From assembly GCA_947454485.1 (NCBI GenBank), contig CANGJJ010000016.1, forward strand, positions 1-44,692: 44,692 bases of DNA, in the 5' to 3' direction. The DNA comes from Beijerinckiaceae bacterium (GTDB lineage: Bacteria > Pseudomonadota > Alphaproteobacteria > Rhizobiales > Beijerinckiaceae). Position numbers and translations under genes: made by a program. Shown here in pieces: positions 18,293-26,406 of the stretch; the first letter of the stretch is position 1, and each line of letters starts with the position of its first letter. The notes below the pieces were generated by a model, which was not told where the DNA came from, made no database searches, and worked only from the letters and a program-made list of their open reading frames with translations.

Positions 18293-19054
18293 ATGCGTAT
18301 TCTGATCACCAATGACGATGGTATTCACGCCCACGGCATTGGGGTGCTTGAGGAGATTGCGCGCGCTCTTAGTGATGATGTCTTTGTCGTCGCCCCAGAG
18401 CTTGACCAGTCTGGCGTTGCCCATTCTCTCTCGCTGAATGATCCTTTGCGCCTGCGCGAAGTCTCGCCGCGCCATTTTGCTGTGAAGGGCACACCGACCG
18501 ATTGCGTCATTATGGGCGTCTATAAGGTGCTCGACGGCATCAAGCCTGATCTTGTTCTCTCAGGCGTCAATATTGGCCATAACCTTGCCGAAGACGTGAT
18601 CTATTCGGGCACGGTTGCAGGCGCCATGGAAGGCGCGGTGCTCGGCGTTCCCTCCATCGCGCTGTCACAGGGCTATCCCGCTGGCGACCGTATAGGCATC
18701 GATTTTTCGGCTGCCTTGGTCCATGGGCCGCGCATTATCAAGCAGATCCTCGATATGGGGATGCCCGCTGATGTGCTCACCAACGTCAACTTCCCCTCCG
18801 TTCCTGCTGACAAGGTCGGGGGCGTCAGTGTCACCCGTCAGGGCCGCCGCGATGCCAATCTGGCGGGCGTGGAAGAGCGCTTTGATGGGCGCAAAAATCC
18901 CTATTACTGGATCCAATATGCCCGTACCCGCTCAGCGCCACCCGTGGGGACGGATCTGGAGGCCATTGCGAGCGGGCGCATCTCGGTCACGCCGCTGCGG
19001 CTGGACTTGACCGACGAGGCGACTCTCAAGAGGTTCAGCCAATCACTTTCTTGA
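18293..19054 (+). CDS. surE: 5'/3'-nucleotidase SurE
   Basis: Metal-dependent nucleoside monophosphate phosphatase linked to stationary-phase survival. The 253-residue protein begins [15 protein letters not shown] with the metal-binding Asp8-Asp9 pair. It continues with [52 protein letters not shown] and ALSQGY, all hallmarks of the family. Spacing to serS is 29 nt and to pcm 16 nt, consistent with one transcript. Confidence 0.97.
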   Translation: MRILITNDDGIHAHGIGVLEEIARALSDDVFVVAPELDQSGVAHSLSLNDPLRLREVSPRHFAVKGTPTDCVIMGVYKVLDGIKPDLVLSGVNIGHNLAEDVIYSGTVAGAMEGAVLGVPSIALSQGYPAGDRIGIDFSAALVHGPRIIKQILDMGMPADVLTNVNFPSVPADKVGGVSVTRQGRRDANLAGVEERFDGRKNPYYWIQYARTRSAPPVGTDLEAIASGRISVTPLRLDLTDEATLKRFSQSLS

Positions 19055-19070
19055 AAGTCGGGCTGACGTC

Positions 19071-19754
19071 TTGAGCCAATTGCCACTTCCCTTGCCGGAG
19101 CCCGGTGCACATGAGCCGGGCAGCCCGCAGGCCGTCATGGCCTTTTTGCTGCGGCTGCGGGCGCGCGGCATCAGCGATGTCGCGGTAATGCGGGCGTTGG
19201 AGCAGGTGCCTCGCGATCAATTCGTGCCGCATCGCTACCGCGATTTAGCCTGGCGCGACATGGCTTTGCCCATCGCCTGCGGCCAGACCATGCCAGAGGC
19301 CTGGCTCGTGGCGCGTATGATGGAGGCGCTGGATCTCAGCGAAGGGCAGCGTGTGCTCGAGATCGGCACCGGCTCTGGCTATGCCACAGCGATCTTGGCC
19401 AAACTCGCGGGCGAAGTCATTTCTCTCGAACTCTTTGAGGCGCTTGCCCTTGAAAGCGCGACCAGACTTGCAACGCTTGGCGCCTCGCATGTGCGCGTCA
19501 TGCAGGGCGACGCTTTGGGTGATCTGACAAGCCTCGGGCGATTCGACCGAATCCTCGTTCATGCGGTCGTTGACGGTATGCCGGGCAGCTTCGCTGAAGC
19601 CCTGAGACCTGATGGCGTGATGGTGATGGGGCGCAAAGGCGCTGGCAAAAGCGCAGTCCTCACGCGTCTTGTGGCCGATCATGCGGGCGTTTTTGAGGAA
19701 AGCGACATTTGCAGCTGCCGCCTGAGCCCGCTCATCGGCCTCGCGAAGGCGTGA
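19071..19754 (+). CDS. pcm: Protein-L-isoaspartate O-methyltransferase family
   Basis: SAM-dependent repair methyltransferase acting on isoaspartyl residues of damaged proteins. It has 227 residues; the likely start is TTG at 19071, since no ATG precedes the conserved region. Family features are DQFVPHRYRDLAWRDMALPI, CGQTMPEAWLVARMMEAL, the SAM-binding LEIGTGSGYATAILA (about residues 102-116) and GDALGDL. The usual surE-pcm-nlpD neighbourhood supports the call. The start codon is the main uncertainty. Confidence 0.92.
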   Translation: MSQLPLPLPEPGAHEPGSPQAVMAFLLRLRARGISDVAVMRALEQVPRDQFVPHRYRDLAWRDMALPIACGQTMPEAWLVARMMEALDLSEGQRVLEIGTGSGYATAILAKLAGEVISLELFEALALESATRLATLGASHVRVMQGDALGDLTSLGRFDRILVHAVVDGMPGSFAEALRPDGVMVMGRKGAGKSAVLTRLVADHAGVFEESDICSCRLSPLIGLAKA

Positions 19755-19812
19755 TGCTTCGTCGTTGAAACTGCCGTCATTTTTTTGCCTCAGAGCGACT
19801 TTTTTCGAGTTC

Positions 19813-19818
19813 TATAAA
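19813..19818 (+). promoter_or_regulatory. Possible -10 element of the LytM lipoprotein gene
   Basis: TATAAA at 19813-19818 is a strong -10 match in an AT-rich 90-bp gap after pcm. No good -35 hexamer lies 16-19 nt upstream, so the promoter may be weak or use another sigma factor. Confidence 0.3.
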
Positions 19819-19880
19819 CTCCGCCTTAACCACCAGAGCGCTTAATGATGACGTCAATAGCGTTTACCGTGGGTTGCGTG

Positions 19881-20915
19881 ATGCGTCGTCTCTCCGCTCG
19901 GTCTTTTTCGTCTTCCGCACCTCGCCTTGTCGTGGCGGGTTTTGCTGCTGCCTTTCTGGCTGGCTGCTCGTCAGACGTGACGCGCTTCGCATCTGATCCG
20001 TTCAGTATGGATCCTGCGCCGACATCCTCCATTCCTTCGAGCTCGCCCAACGGCGGCATTGATCGTGCGCCGGTTGGCGTCGTCACCGCTGAGCCGCTTG
20101 CGCCCATCAGTTCGCAGCCGCTACCTCCCGCTGCCTCTGTGCAGCAGCCTGCCTATCAGCAGACTGCTCCTGCCTATCAGGCACCGCGCACCGCGGCCGC
20201 GCCTGTCGCGCAGCCCGTTCAGCAGCAGCCCGCCAAGACGGCTGCAGCCCCTGCGCCTGCGCCCGGCAAGAATGAGAAAGTGAACTTCGTGCGTGGCCCC
20301 CAGTCGGCTGCCGATGTGAAAGCAGCTGAGGCAAAGCCTGCCGATCCCAAGGCAGTTGCAGGTAAGGCTACACCTGTTGCCGCTGCTGCGCCTGCAAAGA
20401 CTGAAAGCCCGAAGGTTGATGCAAAGTCGGCAAAGGTTGAGGCCCCGAAGGCCGAGCCTGCGCCTGCTCAGCAGGTGGCACTTGCCAAGCCGGAGGCCGC
20501 GCCCGCGCAGAGTGCTGCTCCGCAAGCTGCCGCCTCTGCCGACGACAAGCCTGAATTCCGCTGGCCCGCTCGCGGCCGCATCATCAAGGGCTTCAAAGCG
20601 GGCACCAATGAGGGCATCAATATTTCAGTGCCGGAAGGCACGCCTGTAAAGGCTGCCGAGTCTGGCGTCGTTGTTTATGCGGGCAATGAAGTGAAGGGCT
20701 ATGGCAACATGGTTCTCATTCGCCACCCCAATGGCTTCGTGTCTGCCTATGCCAACAATGGCGAGGTTCTGGTGAAGCGCGGTGATCAGGTGAAGCGCGG
20801 CCAAGCAGTCGCCAAGTCTGGCCAGTCAGGAGATGTGTCTGCACCGCAGTTGCATTTCGAACTGCGCAAGGGTCAGACCCCGGTTGATCCGACCCAGTAT
20901 TTGGCCGGTCTATAA
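19881..20915 (+). CDS. nlpD: NlpD-like lipoprotein with degenerate LytM (M23) domain
   Basis: Probable envelope lipoprotein that regulates peptidoglycan amidases. ATG at 19881 gives a compact lipoprotein signal ending in the lipobox LAGC (Cys29); ATG 19845 would lengthen the n-region by 12 residues. A long Ala/Pro/Lys-rich linker (about 35-225) follows, without a recognisable LysM motif. The C-terminal M23 fold runs from FRWPARGRIIKGFKAG to PVDPTQYLAGL. The catalytic HxGxD motif reads N243-E-G-I-N247 and the HxH motif reads Q323-L-H325. Most zinc ligands are therefore missing, as in EnvC/NlpD-type amidase activators. A terminator follows. Confidence 0.85.
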   Translation: MRRLSARSFSSSAPRLVVAGFAAAFLAGCSSDVTRFASDPFSMDPAPTSSIPSSSPNGGIDRAPVGVVTAEPLAPISSQPLPPAASVQQPAYQQTAPAYQAPRTAAAPVAQPVQQQPAKTAAAPAPAPGKNEKVNFVRGPQSAADVKAAEAKPADPKAVAGKATPVAAAAPAKTESPKVDAKSAKVEAPKAEPAPAQQVALAKPEAAPAQSAAPQAAASADDKPEFRWPARGRIIKGFKAGTNEGINISVPEGTPVKAAESGVVVYAGNEVKGYGNMVLIRHPNGFVSAYANNGEVLVKRGDQVKRGQAVAKSGQSGDVSAPQLHFELRKGQTPVDPTQYLAGL

Positions 20916-20972
20916 TCCCAATTCACGGTTGCCTTCCGGCATCCGCGAGACACGGTCCGGAAGCACATGGCA

Positions 20973-21012
20973 GACGGCAGGTCACATGAAGGGCCTGCCG
21001 TCGCTTTGTTTT
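20973..21012 (+). terminator. Intrinsic terminator after the nlpD-like gene
   Basis: GACGGCAGG (20973-20981) pairs with CCTGCCGTC (20994-21002) around a 12-nt loop, followed by GCTTTGTTTT. It ends at the stop codon of the convergent DUF815 gene; only the plus orientation has a U-tract. Confidence 0.7.
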
Positions 21013-21896
21013 CAGGCAGTCTGTTTGCCCAGACGACCAGCGAGATCCTGAATATATTGCCAGGCCGTGCGGCCTGAGCGCGCACCGCGTGTCGCGGCCC
21101 ATTCAATCGCTTCAGCTTCGATTGTTTCGCGCGCGAGTTTGAGGCCGAAGTGATCGGCATAGCCATGTACCATGGACAAATAATCATCCTGCGAGCAGCG
21201 ATGAAATCCAAGCCATAGGCCAAAGCGATCTGACAAAGAGACTTTTTCCTCGACCGCTTCGCCCGGATTGATCGCGGTGGAGCGTTCATTCTCCATCATC
21301 TCGCGCGGTACGAGATGGCGGCGATTGGAGGTTGCATAAAAGAGCACATTGGCAGGGCGGCCCTCGATGCCGCCTTCCAATACGGCTTTCAGCGATTTGT
21401 AGGATGTGTCTTCCGCATCAAAAGACAAATCATCGCAGAACAGAATAAAGGGATAAGGCGCGCCGCGCACTTTCGCCATCAAGGCGGGCAGAGTGTCGAC
21501 ATCCTCGCGGTGAATTTCGACCAGCTTCATCGGCTGGGCCTTTGTGTCAGCGGCTCGCAGCTGATTGATCTGCGCGTGAACCGCTTTGACGAGCGATGAC
21601 TTGCCCATGCCGCGCGCGCCCCACAGCAGGGCATTATTGGCGGGCAGCCCACGGGCGAAGCGCTCGGTATTCTCCACCAAGAGGTCGCGCACCAGATCGA
21701 CACCACGCAACAGGCCGATATCAACGCGGTTGACCTTCTGGACGGGGGTGAAGCTGGAGCTGGCTGCGTGCCAGACAAAGGCGTCGGCAGCGGTGAAGTC
21801 CACATAGGCCTGTGCCTGAGGGGCGATGCGCTCGAGCGCCTCGGCGATTCGGGTCAGGGCGGGCAACAGGTCGGGCGAGAGGTCGTCTTGGGGCAT
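21012..21896 (-). CDS. DUF815-type AAA family ATPase
   Basis: Cytoplasmic P-loop ATPase of unknown substrate. ATG at 21896 (MPQDDLSPDLLPAL) is preferred over 21995, whose extra 33 residues look unrelated to the family. The 294-residue protein has a helical N-terminal region, Walker A GARGMGKSS (93-101), Walker B-like FILFCDDLSFD, and the family block VLFYATSNRRHLVPREMMENE. The C-terminal AAA lid includes DRFGLWLGFHRCSQDDYLSMV. The gene is convergent to nlpD and divergent from yajC; no promoter was clear. Identity as DUF815 is secure, its function is not known to me. Confidence 0.9.
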   Translation of the reverse strand: MPQDDLSPDLLPALTRIAEALERIAPQAQAYVDFTAADAFVWHAASSSFTPVQKVNRVDIGLLRGVDLVRDLLVENTERFARGLPANNALLWGARGMGKSSLVKAVHAQINQLRAADTKAQPMKLVEIHREDVDTLPALMAKVRGAPYPFILFCDDLSFDAEDTSYKSLKAVLEGGIEGRPANVLFYATSNRRHLVPREMMENERSTAINPGEAVEEKVSLSDRFGLWLGFHRCSQDDYLSMVHGYADHFGLKLARETIEAEAIEWAATRGARSGRTAWQYIQDLAGRLGKQTA

Positions 21897-22123
21897 GGCT
21901 GGGCTCGCTTGGGGGCATACTTGGAGGGCTGACTTGGGTGGCACATTCGCGCCCCGCATAGCAGGAAGCGCCCGTTCCAGAAAGGTTGGGGGCACTCTTC
22001 ACGCTTTCTTGGGGGCCTGAGGGGCCGGGCAGGGGGCCCTCTCCATTGCTTTACGGGGCCCGCAAGCTATAGTCCGCGCCGATTTCCGAGGGCCCGGCCG
22101 GGTCTTCATTGTGGAGCTGTCCT

Positions 22124-22456
22124 ATGAACTTTATCACCCCTGCCTTTGCCCAAGCAGCAGGCGCGCCCTCCTCTTCCGAGCTCGTCATGCAGCTCGTTCC
22201 CTTCGGCTTCATTCTGGTGATCATGTATCTCATGATCCTGCGTCCCCAGCAGAAGCGCGCCAAGGCACATCGTGAGATGGTGGCCAATCTGCGTCGTGGC
22301 GACACGGTCGTGACCGCGGGTGGCTTGATCGCGAAGGTTGCGCGCACGATTGATGATGACGAAGTTGAGCTTGAGGTCGCCCAAGGCGTGAAGGTTCGCG
22401 CCATTCGCGGTCTGGTGACGGAAGTCCGTGCGAAGGGCGAGCCGGTCAAGGAGTGA
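22124..22456 (+). CDS. yajC: Preprotein translocase subunit YajC
   Basis: Small accessory membrane protein of the SecDF-YajC complex. ATG at 22124 has GGAG 8 nt upstream; the TTG at 22109 lacks one. The 110-residue protein has one transmembrane helix (about 24-42, LVPFGFILVIMYLMIL) followed directly by the signature RPQQKRAKAHREMVANLRRGDTVVTAGG, written here across residues about 43-70. It precedes secD by 94 nt, in a spacer holding a short hairpin and a 13-bp direct repeat. Confidence 0.95.
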   Translation: MNFITPAFAQAAGAPSSSELVMQLVPFGFILVIMYLMILRPQQKRAKAHREMVANLRRGDTVVTAGGLIAKVARTIDDDEVELEVAQGVKVRAIRGLVTEVRAKGEPVKE

Positions 22457-22506
22457 CAGGCAGCCTCGCTGCCCCATATTCATGCGTATCAGGCTTGAGC
22501 TTGATG

Positions 22507-22535
22507 CGCATCATCCTTGCTTCGCATCATCCTTG
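22507..22535 (+). repeat. 13-bp direct repeat upstream of secD
   Basis: CGCATCATCCTTG occurs at 22507-22519 and again at 22523-22535, 16 bp apart, immediately before the secD ribosome region. The first copy overlaps the palindrome GATGCGCATC. A small GGCAGC-CTC-GCTGCC hairpin lies at 22459-22473. Role unknown; replication slippage is the simplest origin. Confidence 0.5.
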
Positions 22536-22550
22536 AAGAGATTGTGATCC

Positions 22551-24146
22551 ATGTTTCGTTTCCCCCGCTGGAAGGTCGCTTCGATCATCGCCATGTCACT
22601 CTTGGCGCTGCTCATCATTGTGCCCAGTTTCCTGTCGAAGACGACATTTGATCCGATCCGCAAGTCCATCCCGAAGTGGATTCCCTTTGAGCAGGTCGTG
22701 CTTGGTCTTGATCTGCAAGGCGGCGCTCATATTCTGCTCGAAGTTGATCAGAATGATGTGTTGCGGACCCTCATCGGAAATACGCGCGATGATGTGCGCC
22801 GCATTCTGCGTGAAGAGAATGTCCGCAGTCTGACAGGTGGCTATGGTGTGCAAGGTCGCACGATTCAGTTCCGCGTGTCTGAAGCGCGTGACCGTGATCG
22901 CATCTTGCCCAAATTGCGCCAGCTGGGCGCAGGCTCTGTGAATGCGCTAGGCTCGATCAATCCGCCCAGTATCGATGTTGTCGTGAATGAGGATGGTCTC
23001 ATTCGCATGACTGTGTCTGACGTCGGTATGACGGAAAAGACGCGCCGCGCTGTTGAGCAAGCCATCGAAGTCATTCGCAAGCGCGTCGATGCGCTTGGCA
23101 CGACTGAGCCCAATATTCAGCGTCAGGGTGTGGACCGCGTTTTGGTGCAGGTTCCCGGCTTGCAGGACACCAATCGCCTGAAGGAAATTTTGGGCACGAC
23201 GGCAAAGCTTGAATTCCGCCTCGTGGCTGATCCGGGCTACAATCCCTCTGATGTTGATATGCTCGCGCAGACCGATCAGCCCGGTACTTTGCCGGTTGAA
23301 AAGCAGGTCATGGTGCAGGGCGAAGATCTCATCGATGCGCAGCCTGGTTTCGACCAGCGCAATTCTGAGCCGGTTGTGAATTTCAAATTCAACATTCGCG
23401 GCGGTCAGCGCTTTGGCGAAGTGACCAGCGCCAATGTCGGCAAGCCTTTTGCCATCGTCCTCGACAATAAAGTGATCTCAGCCCCGCGCATTCTGACCGC
23501 CATCACAGGTGGTTCTGGTCAGATCTCGGGTCGCTTCACGGTTGAGCAGGCCAACAATCTTGCCATTCTGCTGCGCGCTGGCGCTCTGCCTGCGAAGATG
23601 AATATTGTGGAAGAGCGCACCGTTGGTCCCGGCCTTGGTCAGGACTCGATTGAGGCTGGCAAAACCGCTGCTTATGTCGCGGGCATTCTCGTCTTCTGCT
23701 ACATGCTGACGACCTATGGCACTTTCGGTATGTTCGCCAATATCGCGCTTGCTGTGCACATTGCGATGATCTTTGCAGGTCTCATCCTGCTGCAGGCCAC
23801 ACTGACTTTGCCGGGTATCGCGGGCATCGTTTTGACCATCGGCATGGCGGTCGACTCCAATGTGCTCATTTATGAGCGCATTCGTGAAGAGTTCCGTGGG
23901 GGTCGCAGTTTGATCTCGGCGCTGGATGCTGGCTTCAACCGCGCTTTTGCCACCATCGTTGACTCGCAATCGACCATGATGGTGGCTGCGGTCATTCTCT
24001 ACTTCCTTGGCTCAGGCCCTGTGCGCGGTTTTGCCGTGTCGCTGGGTCTTGGCATTCTCACCACAATTGTCACGGCCGTGACCATGACGCGCATGATGAT
24101 TGCGTTGTGGTACCGCTGGCGCAAGCCCACCGCGCTGCCGATCTGA
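22551..24146 (+). CDS. secD: Protein translocase subunit SecD
   Basis: Proton-motive-force-driven partner of SecYEG that assists late steps of translocation. It has 531 residues. The N-terminal helix (about 8-29) and VLGLDLQGGAHILLEVD are typical. A large periplasmic P1 region follows (IRKRVDALGTTEPNIQRQGVDRVLVQVPGL within it). The C-terminal membrane domain has five helices with ERTVGPGLGQDSIEAG, AGIVLTIGMAVDSNVLIYERIREE and DSQSTMMVAAVILYFLGSGPVRGFA. The next gene, secF, starts 15 nt downstream. Confidence 0.97.
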   Translation: MFRFPRWKVASIIAMSLLALLIIVPSFLSKTTFDPIRKSIPKWIPFEQVVLGLDLQGGAHILLEVDQNDVLRTLIGNTRDDVRRILREENVRSLTGGYGVQGRTIQFRVSEARDRDRILPKLRQLGAGSVNALGSINPPSIDVVVNEDGLIRMTVSDVGMTEKTRRAVEQAIEVIRKRVDALGTTEPNIQRQGVDRVLVQVPGLQDTNRLKEILGTTAKLEFRLVADPGYNPSDVDMLAQTDQPGTLPVEKQVMVQGEDLIDAQPGFDQRNSEPVVNFKFNIRGGQRFGEVTSANVGKPFAIVLDNKVISAPRILTAITGGSGQISGRFTVEQANNLAILLRAGALPAKMNIVEERTVGPGLGQDSIEAGKTAAYVAGILVFCYMLTTYGTFGMFANIALAVHIAMIFAGLILLQATLTLPGIAGIVLTIGMAVDSNVLIYERIREEFRGGRSLISALDAGFNRAFATIVDSQSTMMVAAVILYFLGSGPVRGFAVSLGLGILTTIVTAVTMTRMMIALWYRWRKPTALPI

Positions 24147-24161
24147 CCGGAGACTGTTTCG

Positions 24162-25100
24162 ATGCTTCGTTTTCGTCTCGCGCCTGACAATATGAAATTC
24201 GGCTTCATGCGCTTGCGGCGCGTGAGCTATCCTTTCTCTGCCATTCTCTCGATCCTGTCGGTCGTGCTCTTCCTCACAGCGGGGCTCAATTTCGGCATCG
24301 ACTTTGCTGGCGGCACTTTGTTTGAAGTGCGCTCCAAACAGGGTCAGGCTGATCTGGCGAGCCTGCGCGGTCTTGGCGACAAGATGAGCCTCGGCGAAGT
24401 GGAGGTGCAGGCCTTTGGCGGCGGTAATGATGCGACCTTGCGCATTCGCCTTCAGCCGGGCGGCGATGCTGCCCAGCAGGTTGCCGTGCAGCGCGTGCGT
24501 GAAGTGATCGAGAAAGATTATGAGATCCGCCGCGTGGAAGTGGTCGGTCCCCGCGTCTCGGGTGAGCTGGTCCAGTCTGGTACGCTTGGCGTCGTGTTGT
24601 CGGTGCTCGCGGTTCTGACCTATCTGTGGTTCCGCTATGAATGGCCGCTCGCGGTCGCAGCGGTCATTGCGACCATGCATGACTTGTTGCTGACGGTTGG
24701 CTTCTTCGCGATCACGCAGCTTGAGTTCAATATCACGTCCATCGCGGCGATCTTGACCATCGTGGGACTATCGCTGAACGAGACAGTGGTTGTGCTCGAC
24801 CGTATTCGTGAGATCATGCGCAAATATAAGCGCATCTCCATGGCCGAGATCATCGATCTGTCGATCAATGCGGTTCTCTCGCGCACCATCATGACCTCGA
24901 CGACGACGCTGCTGGCCTTGCTCGCTCTCGTCTTCTTCGGCGGTCACGTCATTCGCAGCTTCTCGCTCGCCATGATGTGGGGCGTGCTGGTCTCGATGTA
25001 TTCGTCAATCTTCATCTGCTCGCCCGTGCTCATCTATCTCAATGCGCGCGGCGTGATGCAGGAAGAAGCTGCAGCGCAGGCGGATAGGGCGAAGGCGTAA
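24162..25100 (+). CDS. secF: Protein translocase subunit SecF
   Basis: Partner of SecD in the RND-type export motor. It has 312 residues with six membrane helices. Landmarks are LNFGIDFAGGTLFEV (about 42-56), VGPRVSGELVQSG, ITSIAAILTIVGLSLNETVVVLDRIREI and SRTIMTSTTTLLALLALVFFGG. It lies directly behind secD. The operon probably continues into the next two genes, though a GC-rich hairpin without U-tract stands at 25109-25132. Confidence 0.97.
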   Translation: MLRFRLAPDNMKFGFMRLRRVSYPFSAILSILSVVLFLTAGLNFGIDFAGGTLFEVRSKQGQADLASLRGLGDKMSLGEVEVQAFGGGNDATLRIRLQPGGDAAQQVAVQRVREVIEKDYEIRRVEVVGPRVSGELVQSGTLGVVLSVLAVLTYLWFRYEWPLAVAAVIATMHDLLLTVGFFAITQLEFNITSIAAILTIVGLSLNETVVVLDRIREIMRKYKRISMAEIIDLSINAVLSRTIMTSTTTLLALLALVFFGGHVIRSFSLAMMWGVLVSMYSSIFICSPVLIYLNARGVMQEEAAAQADRAKA

Positions 25101-25108
25101 GGCTGGCA

Positions 25109-25132
25109 GCGGGAACGCGCTCGCGCTCCCGC
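25109..25132 (+). other. GC-rich hairpin between secF and the Mth938-domain gene
   Basis: GCGGGA (25109-25114) pairs with TCCCGC (25127-25132), and inside them CGCG pairs with CGCG. No U-run follows, so efficient intrinsic termination is unlikely. It may act as a 3'-end stabiliser or a partial attenuator. Confidence 0.4.
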
Positions 25133-25167
25133 CGTTGCCGTTAGGCAATCGCATCAAAGGGCGGCAG

Positions 25168-25542
25168 ATGGCAGACGGCTTCGTTCCCGGCTCTTTTACA
25201 ATTGATGGATATGGCGCGGGTGGATTTCAATTCGCCGGCATGTCGCATCGCGGCTCTATTCTGGCTTTGCCGGACGGTATTCAAGCTTGGTCGCCCAAAG
25301 TGCCAAGCGAAATCACGCCCCAATCTTTGCAAGCGCTGCTTGATCTGCCCGCAGGGTCAGTTGAGTTGCTGATTATTGGAACGGGCGCTGATCTGGTACC
25401 CGCGTCTCCCAGTCTGCGCGAGGCTTTGCGCAACATGGGTATCCGCTGCGACGCGATGGCAACGGGGGCTGCTGTCTCGACTTACAACATCCTCCTTGGC
25501 GAACGTCGCCGCGTCGCCGCAGCATTTTTGGCGGCACCGTGA
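25168..25542 (+). CDS. Mth938-like (DUF498) protein, NDUFAF3 homologue candidate
   Basis: Small soluble protein of the Mth938/DUF498 family, which includes the mitochondrial complex I assembly factor NDUFAF3. ATG at 25168 has AAGGG 6 nt upstream; the frame also extends to a TTG at 25135 inside the hairpin region, which is less likely. The 124-residue product carries the family pattern FTIDGYGAGGFQFAGMSHRGSILALP, split over residues about 9-34. It continues with ELLIIGTGADLVPASPSLREALRNMGIRCDAMATGAAVSTYNILLGERRRVAAAFLA, the C-terminal alpha/beta core. Its stop overlaps the next gene start (GTGA). Position behind secDF matches a known alphaproteobacterial arrangement. Confidence 0.85.
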   Translation: MADGFVPGSFTIDGYGAGGFQFAGMSHRGSILALPDGIQAWSPKVPSEITPQSLQALLDLPAGSVELLIIGTGADLVPASPSLREALRNMGIRCDAMATGAAVSTYNILLGERRRVAAAFLAAP

Positions 25543-26405
25543 GCGATGATCTTGCTGATCCGCGCCTGAAAGAGGCTTATGATTATTGCGACGAGCTGCT
25601 GAAGACGCATGATCTCGATCGCTGGCTCGCAGCCCTCTTTGCGCCTTGGCCCAAGCGTCGGCATCTTCACGCGCTCTATGCTTTCAATCTCGAAGTGGCG
25701 CGCATTCGCGAATTGGTCTCAGACCCCATGCCCGGTGAGATCCGCTATCAATGGTGGCGCGATGCGCTTGAGGGCGAAGCGCGCGGCGATGTCGTGGCCT
25801 ATCCTGTCGCCCATGCTTTGCTCGATACGGTGAAGCAGTTCGGCCTGCCGCGCCAAGCGCTCACCAATCTCGTCGATGCGCGCACCTTCGATCTTTATGA
25901 CGATCCAATGCCGGGTCTGCGTCAGCTCGAAGGCTATTGCGGGGAGACATCTTCCGCCCTTATCCGCCTGGCGAGTTTGATCTTGAATGGCGGGCGCGAT
26001 CCGGGCGGCGCCGAGGCTGCGGGCCATGCGGGACTTGCTTATGCAATCACGGGCCTGTTGCGCGCTTTGCCGTGGCATGCTGCACGCGGACAGGTCTATC
26101 TGCCGCTCGATATTCTGAAAGAGGCAGGTTCAAGCCGCGAAGAACTGCTTGCAGGGCGCATGACGCCAACACTCAGCGCGGCGCTTGCGCATATGCGCAG
26201 TATTGCGCGTGATCATCTTGCTGCAGCCGAAAAAGGCATCCCTGCTGTGTTGAGAGACGCGCGCCCTGCATTCCTGCCGATTGCTTTGGTCGAGCCCTAT
26301 CTCACAGCCATGGAAGCGCCGGGCTTTGATCCCTACAAACAAGTGGCCGAAGTCGCGCAATGGAAGCGCCAGTGGCGGCTGTGGTGGGCAGGCTGGCGCT
26401 GGTAG
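25539..26405 (+). CDS. Squalene/phytoene synthase-like protein, NDUFAF6 homologue candidate
   Basis: Member of the trans-isoprenyl diphosphate synthase fold family. GTG start overlaps the preceding stop, so the two genes are translationally coupled. The 288-residue, mostly helical protein aligns with the family at LHALYAFNLEVARIREL and GHAGLAYAITGLLRALPWHAARGQVYLPLDIL. At both places where true synthases have the Mg-binding DxxxD motifs the aspartates are absent, so prenyl-diphosphate chemistry is unlikely. Its neighbour, the missing motifs and the family of mitochondrial NDUFAF6 suggest a role in complex I assembly. That role is inferred. It is convergent with trmFO, with one base between the stops. 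Confidence 0.82.
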   Translation: MSDDLADPRLKEAYDYCDELLKTHDLDRWLAALFAPWPKRRHLHALYAFNLEVARIRELVSDPMPGEIRYQWWRDALEGEARGDVVAYPVAHALLDTVKQFGLPRQALTNLVDARTFDLYDDPMPGLRQLEGYCGETSSALIRLASLILNGGRDPGGAEAAGHAGLAYAITGLLRALPWHAARGQVYLPLDILKEAGSSREELLAGRMTPTLSAALAHMRSIARDHLAAAEKGIPAVLRDARPAFLPIALVEPYLTAMEAPGFDPYKQVAEVAQWKRQWRLWWAGWRW

Positions 26406-26406
26406 A

